NCBI GenBank assembly: GCA_963703665.1
Contig: CAVPFB010000002.1
Location: 193,053-257,052 of the forward strand
Length of the DNA stretch: 64,000 nt
Source of the DNA: AP-15 sp963703665
GTDB lineage: Bacteria; Pseudomonadota; Alphaproteobacteria; ATCC43930; CGMCC-115725
Direction: 5' to 3'
A program made the translations under genes and the position numbers. The notes under the pieces were generated by a model, which saw only the letters and a program-made list of their open reading frames with translations, was not told where the DNA came from and did not search any database. This document shows, one piece after another, positions 10,782 through 24,391 of this stretch; within the stretch, counting starts at the first letter, position 1; each line of letters starts with the position of its first letter.

Positions 10782-11137
10782 TCGAGCGCCCCCTTGCGCC
10801 ACTCATAGACGAAGCCGATGGTCAGCACTCCGAGGAACACCACCATCGACCAGAAGCCGAACAACCCGACATCGCCGAGCGAGACCGCCCAAGGAAACAG
10901 GAAGGCCACCTCGAGGTCGAAAATAATGAACAGGATGGCGACCAGGTAGTAGCGCACGTCAAACCGGATGCGGGCATCCTCGAACGGCTCGAAGCCGCAT
11001 TCGTAAGGCGACAGCTTTTCGCTGTCCGGCCGCTGCCGGGCGAGCACGAACGAGCCGGCCACCATCGCCGTGGCAACCGCGCCGGCTATGACCAGGAAGA
11101 CCAGGATCGGAAAGTATTCGCGCAGCAGGCTTTCCAT
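10772..11137 (-). CDS. nuoA: NADH-quinone oxidoreductase subunit A
   Basis: This small membrane subunit, first gene of the operon, has three transmembrane helices with the loop motif SEKLSPYECGFEPFEDARIR and the segment YYLVAILFIIFDLEVAFLFPW. The frame is open further upstream, but homologues begin at the helix MESLLREYFPILVFLV, so I take the ATG at 11137 (121 residues). The promoter of the whole operon should lie in 11138-11295, between this start and tRNA-Asp; I see no clear -35/-10 pair there. Confidence 0.96.
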   Translation of the reverse strand: MESLLREYFPILVFLVIAGAVATAMVAGSFVLARQRPDSEKLSPYECGFEPFEDARIRFDVRYYLVAILFIIFDLEVAFLFPWAVSLGDVGLFGFWSMVVFLGVLTIGFVYEWRKGALEWE

Positions 11138-11295
11138 CGGCAAACTCGAATCTGGACCGCCGCCGGTGTCGCCGTGATCCGGGGGCGGCACACCCGGTCC
11201 GGGCCCACTAGCTGATATAGGCGAAATCCCCCCGCCGGAAAGCCCGTGCTGCCCCATGGCGGCCGGCGCCGTCGCGTCGGGCGACCCGCGCTCGA

Positions 11296-11372
<77 letters not shown>

Positions 11373-11638
11373 ACTCCCTCGATGGGGGCGCTACTCCTAG
11401 CCTTCCCTCCGGGGGGTGTCAAGCAACACACCCGGCTCGGTCTTGTCGCAATTCGCACAATTTCAGGGCTTGTGCCACCGTATTGCCCCGAGCCCGATTG
11501 GGGGGGTAGTGTTAGTTAAACCGGGATCGCGGATTCAGATCTTATCGCCGGGATCGCAAGACCGGGGACAGCCGATGCCGGCTCGCGTCGGCGGCGTTGG
11601 GCGGCCTCGCCCATCGCCAGAGGGAGGGAGGACGGGCA

Positions 11639-12091
11639 ATGGTCAAGCTGCATGTCAATGGGCAGGAGCAGTTGTTCGATGGAGATCCATCGATGCCGCT
11701 CTTGTGGTATCTGCGCGACGAGCTCGGGCTCACCGGAACAAAGTTCGGCTGCGGTGCGGCACTGTGCGGCGCCTGCACAATCCATGTCGACGGCCAGGCC
11801 ACCCGCGCCTGCATCACCGCCGTCAGCGACGCTGACGGCCGCTCGGTGACGACGATCGAGGGCCTCGACCGCAACGGCAATCATCCGGTGCAGCGGGCGT
11901 GGCGGACATTCAACGTGCCGCAATGCGGCTATTGCCAGGCCGGCCAGATCATGCAGGCCGCGGCCCTGCTGGCGACCAGCAAGAACCCGTCCGAGGACGA
12001 GATCGCAAGCGTGATGAGCGGCAACATCTGCCGTTGCGGCTGCTATCAGCGCATCACCGCCGCCGTCAAGTCAGCTGCGACGGGAGCGTGA
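11639..12091 (+). CDS. iorA: (2Fe-2S) subunit of an isoquinoline 1-oxidoreductase-type molybdenum hydroxylase
   Basis: This 150-residue electron-transfer subunit belongs to the xanthine dehydrogenase family. The first [2Fe-2S] cluster is bound by Cys 38, 43, 46 and 58 (FGCGAALCGACTI). The second is bound by Cys 96, 99, 131 and 133 (QCGYCQAGQIM, NICRCGCYQRI). The start at 11639 has the strong site GGGAGGGAGG upstream. The frame opens further upstream without similarity. One base separates it from iorB. Substrate cannot be told from sequence; such two-subunit enzymes oxidise N-heterocycles or aldehydes. Confidence 0.93.
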   Translation: MVKLHVNGQEQLFDGDPSMPLLWYLRDELGLTGTKFGCGAALCGACTIHVDGQATRACITAVSDADGRSVTTIEGLDRNGNHPVQRAWRTFNVPQCGYCQAGQIMQAAALLATSKNPSEDEIASVMSGNICRCGCYQRITAAVKSAATGA

Positions 12092-12092
12092 C

Positions 12093-14440
12093 ATGACCGG
12101 TCTCAATACCGTCCCCGGCAACGTCGCCGCCGGCAATGTCGCCATCGGCAACGTCACCGTCGAAAACGTCAGCCGCCGCGGCTTTCTCAAGGGCGTGATC
12201 GCCACCGGCGGTCTGGTCGTCGCCGCCGAGTTCGTGCCGCTTCGCGCGGCACTCGCTTACGCCACCGGTGCGGCCAAGATGGCCGGCGGCGTCGTCAGCG
12301 ACCCGCACGTCTTCGTTTCGATCGACCCGAGCGGCCTTGTGACCATCGTAGCCCATCGCGCCGAAATGGGCACCGGATCGCGCACCAGCCTGCCGATGGT
12401 GGTGGCCGACGAGCTCGAGGCCGACTGGTCGCGCGTGCATGTCAAGCAATCGCCCGGCGACGAGAAGAAATACGGCAATCAGAACACCGACGGCTCGCGC
12501 AGCCTGCGCCATTTCATCCAGCCGATGCGGCAATGCGGCGCCGCGGCGCGGCTGATGCTGGAAATGGCCGCAGCTCAGCGCTGGGCCGTCGACCGTCGCC
12601 GAGGTCGAGGCGCAAAACCACGAGGTCGTGCACAAGGCTTCGGGGCGCAAGCTCGGCTATGGCGAGCTCGCTGCGGCGGCGAGCGCGTTGCCGACCCCGC
12701 CCGCCGACCAGATCAAGCTCAAGGACGAGGCTGCGTTCCGCTATATCGGCAAAGGGAAGGTGCAGATCGTCGATCTGTTCGACATCACCACCGGGCGCGC
12801 GGTCTACGGCATCGACGCCAAATTGCCGGGCATGAAATACGCGGTCGTCGCCCGGCCCGCGGTGCTGGGCGGCAAGCTCGCCTCATACGACGGCACCGCA
12901 GCGATGAAGGTGCCGGGCGTCGAGAAGATCATCGTTCTCGACGGAACGCCGCCGCCGGCGAAATTCCAACCGCTGGGCGGGGTCGCGGTCGTCGCCGGCA
13001 ACACCTGGGCGGCGATCAAGGGGCGCAAGGCGCTCAAGCTCAGCTGGGACGACGGGCCGCACGGCAGCTACGATTCGGCCGCCTACAAGGCGCAGATGGA
13101 GCAGACCGCGGCCAAGCCGTGCAAGCCGGTGCGCAACGACGGCGACGCCGAAAAGGCGCTCGCCACGGCCGCGAAGACGGTCTCGGCCGAATATTACATC
13201 CCGCACCTCGCGCACGCGCCGATGGAGCCGCCGAGCGCCACGGCGCGCGTCGCCGACGGCAAATGCGAGGTCTGGGCGCCGGTGCAGAGCCCCGGCGAGG
13301 TCCAGGACGAGCTGGTGCAGAAGCTCGGGCTCAAGCGCGAAGATGTGACCGTCAACGTCACGCTGCTCGGCGGCGGCTTCGGGCGAAAGTCGAAATGCGA
13401 CTTCGTGCTCGAAGCGGCATTGCTGTCGCGCGCCATGGGAGGCGACCCCGGTCAAGGTCGTCTGGACCCGCGAGGACGACATCCAGCACGACTATCTCCA
13501 CACCGTGTCGCTCGAGCGCATCGATGCCGGGATCGACCAGCAGGGACGCGTCGTCGCCTGGCGGCACCGCAGCGTCGCCCCGACGATCGCGTCGATCTTC
13601 AACCCTGACCCGAAGCACGAATCTGCCGGGCGAGCTCGGCATGGGCCTCGTCGACGTGCCGTTCGCCATCCCCAATTTGCGCTGCGAGAACGGCGAGGCC
13701 GAAGCGCATACGCGGATCGGCTGGTTCCGCTCGGTGTCGAACATCCCGCACGGGTTCGCGGTGCAATCTTTTGTCGCCGAGCTCGCCCATGCCATGGGCC
13801 GCGATCCCAAGGAGGTGCTGCTCGAGCTGATCGGCCCGCCGCGCATCGTCGATCCGCGCAAGTCCCAGTACGTGACCCAATTCCCCAATTACGGCGACCC
13901 GTTCGAGACCTACCCGATCGACACGGCGCGGCTGCGGCGGGTCGTCGAGCTGGTCGCCGATCGCGGGGAATGGGGCCGGACGCTGCCGCCGCGCCATGGC
14001 CTGGGCATGGCCGCGCATCGCAGCTTTCTCAGCTACGTCGCCACCGTGGTCGAGGTCGCGGTCGACGAGAAGGGCAACCTCTCGGTGCCGCGCGTCGACA
14101 CCGCGATCGATTGCGGCTTCGCCGCCAATCCCGAGCGCATCCGCTCGCAGATCGAGGGTGCCGCGGTGATGGGGCTGGGCATCGCCCGCTACGGCGAGAT
14201 CAGCTTCAAGAACGGGCGCGTCGAGCAAAGCAATTTCGACAGCTTCCAGGTGGCGCGGATCGACGAAGTCGCCGGCGCTGACGCATGTCCACATCGTCCC
14301 GGCCGGGCTCGATGTGCCGTCGAGCGGGGTCGGCGAGCCGGGCCTCCCGCCCGTTCGCGCCGGCGCTGTGCAATGCGATCTTCGCCGCCACCGGCAAGCG
14401 CATCCGCCGGTTGCCGATCGGCGATCAGCTGGCCGCCTGA
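12093..14440 (+). pseudogene. iorB: Molybdopterin subunit of isoquinoline 1-oxidoreductase type, five frameshifts
   Basis: This large catalytic subunit would be about 780 residues. It starts MTGLNTVPGNVAAGN and has a Tat-type signal (SRRGFLKG then a hydrophobic run), so the complex is probably periplasmic. Family blocks run in order: HRAEMGTGSRTSLPMVVADE, VYGIDAKLPGMKYAVV, HAPMEPPSATARV, LLGGGFGRKS, GEPGLPP. The frame changes near 12590, 13440, 13617, 14275 and 14345, each by one base, with similarity continuing exactly in the next frame through the final LPIGDQLAA. That favours assembly indels over decay, but the open frame as given is broken. Maturation would need XdhC-like factors, which are not in this window. 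Confidence 0.85.
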
Positions 14441-14532
14441 GGCAATGCGGCGGGGCGGGTTTCTCCGCCCGCTGCCGCCGGATCCTCGCGGCGGCGATGC
14501 CCGTCCCGCTACGGTCTAACCTGTTGCCAAAG

Positions 14533-15162
14533 ATGTCCGATCGGAGGAAACCGAGCCGGATGGGGGGAAACCGAGAAGAAAATGGCGGCGAGCGCGCGTG
14601 CGCAGCCTGCCGCATCGGCCGGCGGACGGCGATGAAGGCCGGTTTGGGCCTCCTGATCGCCTCGCGCTCGGCGCCGGCCCAGACCGACCCCACGCGCGAG
14701 CGACCAAGCACGGGCGACGTGCTGGTCAGGGTCGGCAGCACCGGTTCGGGCTCGGCTGCGTTGAAGGCGGCCGACCTGCCGCCCGGCGGTCCGCAGATTT
14801 TCGCCTGGCCGACGGACCCGGCGACCAACACCGTGCGGGACGGGACGCGGCTCAACAAGGTGTTGTTGCTGCGCCTCGACTCCGCCGGCTTCAACTCGGC
14901 GACCCGAGCACATGCCGCCGACGGCATCGTCGCCTATTCGGCGATATGCCCGCATGCCGGCTGCGACGTGACCCAGTGGCTGGCCGCGACGCAGCGGCTC
15001 GAATGCCCGTGTCATTATTCACAATATGACCCGAAGGCGGGGGCCGAGGTGGTCGCGGGGCCCTCGCCGCGCCCGCTGCCGGCGCTGCCGCTCAAACTCG
15101 GCGACGGCCGGCTCGTCGTCGCCGGGCCGTTCACCGGCCGCGTCGGTTTCCACCAAGTCTGA
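14533..15162 (+). CDS. Rieske (2Fe-2S) protein with Tat-type signal
   Basis: This 209-residue protein has a twin-arginine-like leader (GRRTAMKAGLGLLIA). Its C-terminal Rieske fold has CPHAGC and, 18 residues on, CPCHYSQYDP: two Cys-His ligand pairs plus the extra cysteine in each loop that forms the disulfide in bc1-type Rieske proteins. No transmembrane anchor follows the signal. It lies between iorB and the PQQ dehydrogenase with short gaps, so it may carry electrons from one or both in the periplasm. That role is inferred. The start could also be the ATG at 14557. Confidence 0.85.
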   Translation: MSDRRKPSRMGGNREENGGERACAACRIGRRTAMKAGLGLLIASRSAPAQTDPTRERPSTGDVLVRVGSTGSGSAALKAADLPPGGPQIFAWPTDPATNTVRDGTRLNKVLLLRLDSAGFNSATRAHAADGIVAYSAICPHAGCDVTQWLAATQRLECPCHYSQYDPKAGAEVVAGPSPRPLPALPLKLGDGRLVVAGPFTGRVGFHQV

Positions 15163-15191
15163 CCCGAACAAAGCTCAGGGAGAAGAACGCC

Positions 15192-16971
15192 ATGCTCGAA
15201 AAGCACCGCTTACGCATCGCGACCGCCGCCGGCGGCCTCACCCTGCTGCTGGCGGCGGCGGCGCTGGCGCAAAAGCCGCTGCCGCCGGCTCCGCAGCCCA
15301 CAACGCCGCGGCCCGTCCCGCCGATCCTGCAGAACTATCAACCGGTATCCGCGCAGCGGCTGAAGCAGCCGGCAGATGGCGATTGGCTGATGTACCGTCG
15401 GACTTACAACGGCTGGGGCTACAGCCCCTTGGCCCAGATCACCCCGGCCAATGTCGGCCAGCTGAAGATGGCGTGGACGTTGGAGACCGGCCAGGTCGAA
15501 GGCCATGAGGCGCCGCCGATCGTCAACGACGGGATCATGTTCGTCGCCACGCCGGGCAACCAAGTGCTGGCGATCGACGCTAAAGCCGGCAATCTCTTAT
15601 GGCGCTACAAGCGGCCGATACCCGACGACATGCTGCTGCTTCATCCGACCAGCCGCGGCGTAGCGCTGTGGGGCGACAAGGTCTATTTCGCCACCAATGA
15701 TACGGTGCTGGTGGCGCTCGACGCCAAGACCGGCAAGGAGGTATGGCACACCAAAGTCGAGGATTATACCCACGGCTATTACATGACCCTGTCGCCGCTC
15801 ATCGTCGACGGCAAGGTTATGGTCGGCGTTTCCGGCGGCGAGCTTGGGATTCGCGGCTTTGTCGCGGCGTTCGACGCCGAGACCGGGAAGCCGCTGTGGA
15901 AGACCTATACGATACCAGCGCCGGGCCAGCCGGGCAGCGAAACCTGGCCCAAAGGCGACCAATGGAAGACCGGCGGCGGCTCGGTGTGGATCGCCGGGAA
16001 TTACGACCCGGCGACCAACCTTGCTTATTGGGGCACCGGCAATGGCGGGCCGTGGATGGGCGATCAGCGGCCGGGCGATAATCTCTACACCTCGTCGGTG
16101 CTGGCGCTCGACGTCAATACTGGCGCGATCAAGGGCTATCACCAGTATCACCCGAACGATTCGTGGGATTGGGATGAGGTGTCGCCGCCGATCCTGGTCG
16201 ACTACCGGCATGACGGAAAGACCGTGCATGGCCTCGTCGACGCCGCCCGCGACGGCTATCTATGGATGTTGCAGCGCAGCAGCACCGGCCCGATCACCTT
16301 TGTCGCCGGCGAGCCGTTTGTGAAACAGAACGTCTTCAAGAGCCTCGACCCCAAGACCGGACGGCCGAATGTCGATCCAAATCGTCAGCCGGGCACCGGC
16401 AAGAAGGCGGATTTCTGCCCATCACTGTGGGGCGGCAAGGACTGGCCGGCGGTCGCGTACAGCCCGAAGACGCAGCTTCTCTACATTCCGGCGAACGAAA
16501 ATCTGTGCGGCACCTCGATTGGAGCAAAGATCGCCTACACGCCGGGGCAACCCTACACCGGAGCGACGACGACCCTCTACATCGCGCCGGGCGCCGATCA
16601 TATCGGCGAATTGCAGGCCTGGAACATCGATACCGGCAAGAAGGTATGGAGCCATCCGTTCGCCAATTCGCAGCTCTGGGGGCCGGTGCTGGCGACCGGC
16701 GGCGGCCTCGTCTTTGTGGGCGGCACCAACGACCGCTATTTCCGCGCTTTCGACGCCACCAGCGGCAAGGTTCTCTGGCAGCTTCCGCACCGGCTCGGGG
16801 GTGAACGGGACGCCGGTTTCGTTTGCCGTCGACGGCAAGCAGTACATTGCCGTCCAGTCGGGCTGGGGCGTCGATTCCGCGCGCATGCAGGCGCGCCTCA
16901 ACCTCGTGCGTCCGCACCAGTTCTCCGAGGTGCCGCAAGGCGGCTCGCTGTGGGTCTTCGCCGTGGAGTGA
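15192..16971 (+). CDS. PQQ-dependent alcohol dehydrogenase-type quinoprotein, one frameshift near the end
   Basis: This eight-bladed propeller quinoprotein has a signal peptide (LRIATAAGGLTLLLAAAALA) and a start backed by GGGAGA. It contains GGELGIRGFVAAFDAETGK and repeated tryptophan-docking blocks (AWNIDTGKKVW, AFDATSGKVLW). The active-site stretch is NDSWDWDEVSPP: Asp 326 fits the catalytic base and Asp 328 fits the extra aspartate seen in lanthanide-dependent XoxF/PedH enzymes. The vicinal Cys-Cys pair usual in alcohol dehydrogenases is absent (HPTSRGVAL at that place). An extra C near 16784 shifts the frame; the true C-terminus reads TGSGVNGTPVSFAVDGKQYI and ends at 16971. Confidence 0.88.
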
Positions 16972-17028
16972 ACTCGACCGCCGGCGCGATCACTTCTTGA
17001 CCCGATCGCGCCGGCCCCGGCCGTCACA

Positions 17029-17104
17029 TGGTGGGCGATGAGGGATTCGAACCCCCGACCCCCTCGGTGTAAACGAGATGCTCTGCCAGCTGAGCTAATC
17101 GCCC
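17029..17104 (-). tRNA. tRNA-Val (TAC)
   Basis: The minus strand gives a 76-base cloverleaf starting GGGCGAT with the CCA encoded. The anticodon loop TTTACAC gives TAC. The TPsiC arm GGGGGTTCGAATCCC is regular. In related genomes this tRNA lies between hup and the nuo operon; here a four-gene oxidation cassette separates it from tRNA-Asp and nuoA. Confidence 0.97.
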
Positions 17105-17267
17105 GGCCCGTGCGCCGACCCTTTCCATTCGACCGGTAGGGCTGCCGCACCCAGCTTTTGCTGACCTCGTCGCCGATTGCCGGCGCCGGGGCCGCTGATC
17201 GAGGCTCGGACGAGCCCCATTCAGCCCCAGGGCAACCTCGGTAAACCCCAGGATTGTCGAGCCGCGA

Positions 17268-17540
17268 TCAGTTCAGCGAGTCGCGCAGACCCTTGCCTGC
17301 CTTGAATTTGGGCTGCTTTGACGCGGCGATTTGGATCTTCTCGCCGGTCCGCGGGTTGCGCCCTTCGGATGCCGCCCGCGAGGCCACTGAAAAGGTGCCG
17401 AACCCGACCAGCCTCACCTCCTCGCCGCCCTTCAATGCGTCAACGATCGCGTCGAACACTGCATCGACCGCCCGGCTCGCCTCCGACTTTCTCAACTCCG
17501 ACTTGCTGACGACGGCATCGACGAGTTCGTTCCTGTTCAC
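17268..17540 (-). CDS. hup: DNA-binding protein HU
   Basis: This 90-residue nucleoid protein starts MNRNELVDAVVSKSELRKSE and has the HU beta-arm signature VGFGTFSVASRAASEGRNPR followed by TGEKIQIAASKQPKFKAGK. That is standard length for HU-beta. It follows lon in the same direction, as in most alphaproteobacteria, but has its own promoter-like sequence at 17595-17623. Confidence 0.97.
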   Translation of the reverse strand: MNRNELVDAVVSKSELRKSEASRAVDAVFDAIVDALKGGEEVRLVGFGTFSVASRAASEGRNPRTGEKIQIAASKQPKFKAGKGLRDSLN

Positions 17541-17594
17541 GGGCTGCCCCCTGCGCGAGTGTACGAGATCGTTCCCTGGATCTGTTCGCCGAGG

Positions 17595-17623
17595 AGTTTA
17601 GAGCGCAGCCAATCCGAGGTCAA
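17595..17623 (-). promoter_or_regulatory. Sigma-70-type promoter of hup
   Basis: On the minus strand TTGACC (17623-17618) is followed after exactly 17 bases by TAAACT (17600-17595), close to the -35/-10 consensus with ideal spacing. It points toward hup, with the -10 about 55 bp upstream of the ATG. No experimental start is known to me. Confidence 0.65.
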
Positions 17624-17725
17624 CCGCCCGTGCAGGCCGAGAGTCGATGTGTTTGTTAAGCATTACAACATGTTCCCGCGCGGCGATGCGTCCGCGGCGC
17701 GGCGGGCGCCAACGCCTATCTTCAA

Positions 17726-20131
<2,406 letters not shown>

Positions 20132-20263
20132 GAGCCCTCTTTTTTCTCGAGGCCATCCCGGGATCAGCCGGGCGGCCGGGACAGGCATACCCTATCTAGG
20201 TTGGCCCGGTTTCGCCGGCAGTCAAGTCACCCGGGAGATCGGCTGGCATGGGCGGCACGCGGA

Positions 20264-21529
<1,266 letters not shown>

Positions 21530-21736
21530 CGCCACTCCGTCGTCGCCGAAGAAGCCCCGGCCTCCCCAGCCTCTTTTTTCCCGGCTCGCGCACCGGATGT
21601 TCGGCGTGAGCCGGCTTGCCCGGCCGCCGGCCGGCTGCCCGGGCACCGCCCTACCCCGCCGCAGCCATCGAGTATATGTGCTCGCGACGGATCAACAACT
21701 ACTTAATCATATTGGACCGGCCCGGAGTTCCCCGGC

Positions 21737-22375
21737 TCAGGCGCGCAGGCGCTCCTCGAAACCGCCGGGACGGGACTCGACGACCTCGTCGATGAGGCCG
21801 AACTCCCTCGCTTCGAACGGCGACAGGAACTTGTCGCGCTCGACCGCGGAGGAGATGACTTCGAGCGGCTGGCCGGTGTGGCGGACGTAGATTTCGTTGA
21901 GCCGCGCGCGCAGCGCCAGGATCTCTCGCGCCTGGATTTCGATGTCGGTCGCCTGGCCTTGTGCCCCGCCCGAGGGCTGGTGGATCATGATCCGCGAATT
22001 CGGCAGCGAAAAGCGCTTGCCGTGGGCTCCGGCGGCGAGCAGCAGCGATCCCATCGAGGCCGCCTGACCGATGCACACGGTCGAAACCGGCGACCGGATG
22101 TACTGCATCGTGTCGTAGATCGCCAGCCCGGAGGTCACCACCCCGCCCGGCGAGTTGATGTAGAACGCGATGTCCTTGGTCGGGTTCTCCGATTCGAGGA
22201 ACAACAGCTGGGCGCAGATCAGGCTCGCGACCGCATCGTGCACCGGCCCGACGAGAAAGATAATGCGCTCCTTCAACAGGCGGGAATAGATGTCATAGGC
22301 GCGCTCGCCCCGGTTCGTCTGCTCGACGACCATCGGCACCAAATTGTTCATGTACTGTTCGAAATATTCCGACAT
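21737..22375 (-). CDS. clpP: ATP-dependent Clp protease proteolytic subunit
   Basis: This serine peptidase forms the chamber partnered by ClpX. The catalytic serine 107 is in GQAASMGSLLL, the histidine 132 in RIMIHQPSGG, and the aspartate in the ERDKFLS block. It is 212 residues from the ATG at 22375 (MSEYFEQYMNNLVPMVVEQT), where homologues begin. It follows the trigger factor gene by about 57 bp and is probably co-transcribed with it. Confidence 0.98.
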   Translation of the reverse strand: MSEYFEQYMNNLVPMVVEQTNRGERAYDIYSRLLKERIIFLVGPVHDAVASLICAQLLFLESENPTKDIAFYINSPGGVVTSGLAIYDTMQYIRSPVSTVCIGQAASMGSLLLAAGAHGKRFSLPNSRIMIHQPSGGAQGQATDIEIQAREILALRARLNEIYVRHTGQPLEVISSAVERDKFLSPFEAREFGLIDEVVESRPGGFEERLRA

Positions 22376-22432
22376 TTGCGGTCTCCTCGGCAGCGCCGGC
22401 CGGCGGCGCACGGCTCAACGGCTTCGATCGGC

Positions 22433-23950
22433 TCAGTCCTGCTGCTCGCCCTGCCGCTGGGGCGCGGGCTCGTTTGGCGCGCTGGGCGGCAACCCATTGT
22501 CGCCGTCCGGATCGGGCAGGGCCAGCAGCTCCTGCGGGGTCACCCGGCGTTCGTCGAGCTTGGCCAGCTCGACGATGAAGTCGATGACCTTGTCCTCGAA
22601 GATCGGCGCCCGCAGGCTGGCCACGGCGTCCGAGTTCTGGCGATAGAAATCCAACGCCTGACGCTCATAGCCGGGATGCCGGCGCACCTCTCGGGTGATC
22701 GCCTGATTGATCTCCTCCTGGGTCACGGTGATGTTGTTGGCGCGCCCGACCTCGGCAAGGAGCAGACCGAGCCGGACGCGGCGTTCGGCGATGTTGCGGT
22801 ATTCCGACTTGGCGCTCTCCTCATCGTCGTCGGCGGCGGCGCCGGTTTCGGCCGTGCTGTCGGGCGCGGGCGGCGCTGCCGGCGCCGGATCGGTCGGCAA
22901 ATCCCCGGCGGAGGTCTCGTCGACCGCCGCTGCCGGCGGCTCGCCGGTCTGCGGATCATCGCCGCCGCCCGCACGCTCCCTCTGGAGCTGCTGCTCGGCC
23001 TGGTGCTGCCCCCAGATGTTCTCGAATTCCAGTTCCACCATGCCGGGCGGGACCGGGAAGTCGTAGCGCTCCGCCAGCTTGTCGAGCAAGGCCCGCTTCA
23101 GCCGCAGGCGCGCGGCCACGGCGTAATCGCGCTGCATCTGCTGCTGCACTTCCTGGCGCAGCTCGGCGAGGTTTTCGAGCCCGACCGCCTTGCCGAGCTC
23201 GTCGTCGATCGCCACCGGTAGCCGCTGCCGGACCTCCTTCACGTCGACCTCGAAGACCGCCTCTTTGCCGGCGAGGTTCTGAGCCGCGTAATCCTCGGGA
23301 AAGGCGACCCGGACGGTGCGATGCTCTCCGGCGGCGGCGCCGATCAGCTGCTCCTCGAAGCCGGGAATCAGGGCGCCCGAGCCGAGCGCGATCTGGCGGT
23401 CCTTGCCGCCGGCGCCGGGGATCTCCTCGTCGTCGGCTCGTCCTTCGAGATCGACAACCAAAATGTCGCCGGTCTCGGCCGGGCGATCCGCCGGCTCCGA
23501 CTTGCGCTGCTGCTCGGCAATCCGCGCGATCGCCGCGTCGACGCTGTCCTGCGGCACCTCGACGACCAGCCGCTCGATGCCGAGGTCGGCGAAGTTCGGC
23601 TCGGGGATCTCGGGCAAGACCTCGATCAGCATCTTGTATTCGAGGTCGGCTCCCTCGCTGAACGATACGATGTCGACCTTGGGCGGCAGCGCCGGCCGCA
23701 GATTATGATCGCGGATCGTGTCGGCCGAGCTGCCCTGCACCGTGCTCTCCAGCACCTCGCCCAGGACCGAGGGGCCATAGCGCCGGCGCAGGATCTGCAT
23801 CGGGACCTTGCCGGGTCGGAACCCGGGCAGGCGAATGGTGCGGCCGAGCTCGTCGAGCCGGCTCGCGACCTTGTCCTCGAGCTCGCCCGCGGGGACGACG
23901 ATGCGATACTCGCGCTTCAGACCCTCGGCGCTGGTTTCCGTCACCTCCAT
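22433..23950 (-). CDS. tig: Trigger factor, with an acidic Pro/Ala-rich insertion
   Basis: This ribosome-bound chaperone and peptidyl-prolyl isomerase has an N-terminal ribosome-binding domain with the signature GFRPGKVPMQILRRRYG, a central FKBP-type domain (GDILVVDLEGRAD, IPGFEEQLIG, VAFPEDYAAQNLAGKEAVF), and then the C-terminal arms. Residues about 327-378 are a low-complexity Gly/Pro/Ala/Asp run (start ERAGGGDDP) inside the C-terminal arm region, which makes it 505 residues against about 430-450 for the family. Flanking helices on both sides align normally. The C-terminal tail is Pro/Gln-rich. Confidence 0.95.
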   Translation of the reverse strand: MEVTETSAEGLKREYRIVVPAGELEDKVASRLDELGRTIRLPGFRPGKVPMQILRRRYGPSVLGEVLESTVQGSSADTIRDHNLRPALPPKVDIVSFSEGADLEYKMLIEVLPEIPEPNFADLGIERLVVEVPQDSVDAAIARIAEQQRKSEPADRPAETGDILVVDLEGRADDEEIPGAGGKDRQIALGSGALIPGFEEQLIGAAAGEHRTVRVAFPEDYAAQNLAGKEAVFEVDVKEVRQRLPVAIDDELGKAVGLENLAELRQEVQQQMQRDYAVAARLRLKRALLDKLAERYDFPVPPGMVELEFENIWGQHQAEQQLQRERAGGGDDPQTGEPPAAAVDETSAGDLPTDPAPAAPPAPDSTAETGAAADDDEESAKSEYRNIAERRVRLGLLLAEVGRANNITVTQEEINQAITREVRRHPGYERQALDFYRQNSDAVASLRAPIFEDKVIDFIVELAKLDERRVTPQELLALPDPDGDNGLPPSAPNEPAPQRQGEQQD

Positions 23951-24117
23951 CGGGGGCACCTGCATGGCGCAAAGCCCGCATCGCCGCAATCATCGCCGCG
24001 CCCGATCCGACAATCCTCCCGGACCCACGCCCCGCGTCCCGATGATCGCCCTCCATGAGCGATCGACATCAAGCCGTTCATCGACAACAGCCCCTCAGAA
24101 ATGATTTCGGCGCGCCC

Positions 24118-24202
24118 TGGTGCGGGCGGGGGGATTTGAACCCCCACGATTTGCATCGCTGGAACCTAAATCCAGTGCGTCTGCCAGTTCCGCCACGCCC
24201 GC
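24118..24202 (-). tRNA. tRNA-Leu (TAG)
   Basis: The minus strand folds as an 85-base class II tRNA with an extra variable arm (GCGATGCAAATCGT). The anticodon loop TTTAGGT gives TAG. The acceptor stem GCGGGCG pairs with CGCCCGC and CCA is encoded. It lies just upstream of tig, as in many alphaproteobacteria. Confidence 0.97.
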
Positions 24203-24391
24203 CTCGGCAAGCTTCCGGAGCGGCCCGCCCGGCCCGGCCGAGGCGCGTTCTTAGCATAGACATCGCTTGCCACCTAGACGGGCCGCTCGCCGGCGGCAAC
24301 GACAGGCCCATGAATTGGTCCGGCAACGCTCCCCGATCAAGGCGCGCCGGGCGGCGATCGCCGCCGGCCCCCGCTCGGCACCGGTCCGGGC

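Noticed and set aside
11138..11295. Promoter of the nuo operon
   Set aside because: A promoter must exist here or upstream of tRNA-Asp, but I could not find a convincing -35/-10 pair, so no site is annotated.
12093..14440. iorB considered as a truly dead gene
   Set aside because: Every family block is preserved up to the natural stop, and the partner iorA is intact. One-base shifts in G/C runs fit assembly errors better, though this cannot be settled without reads.
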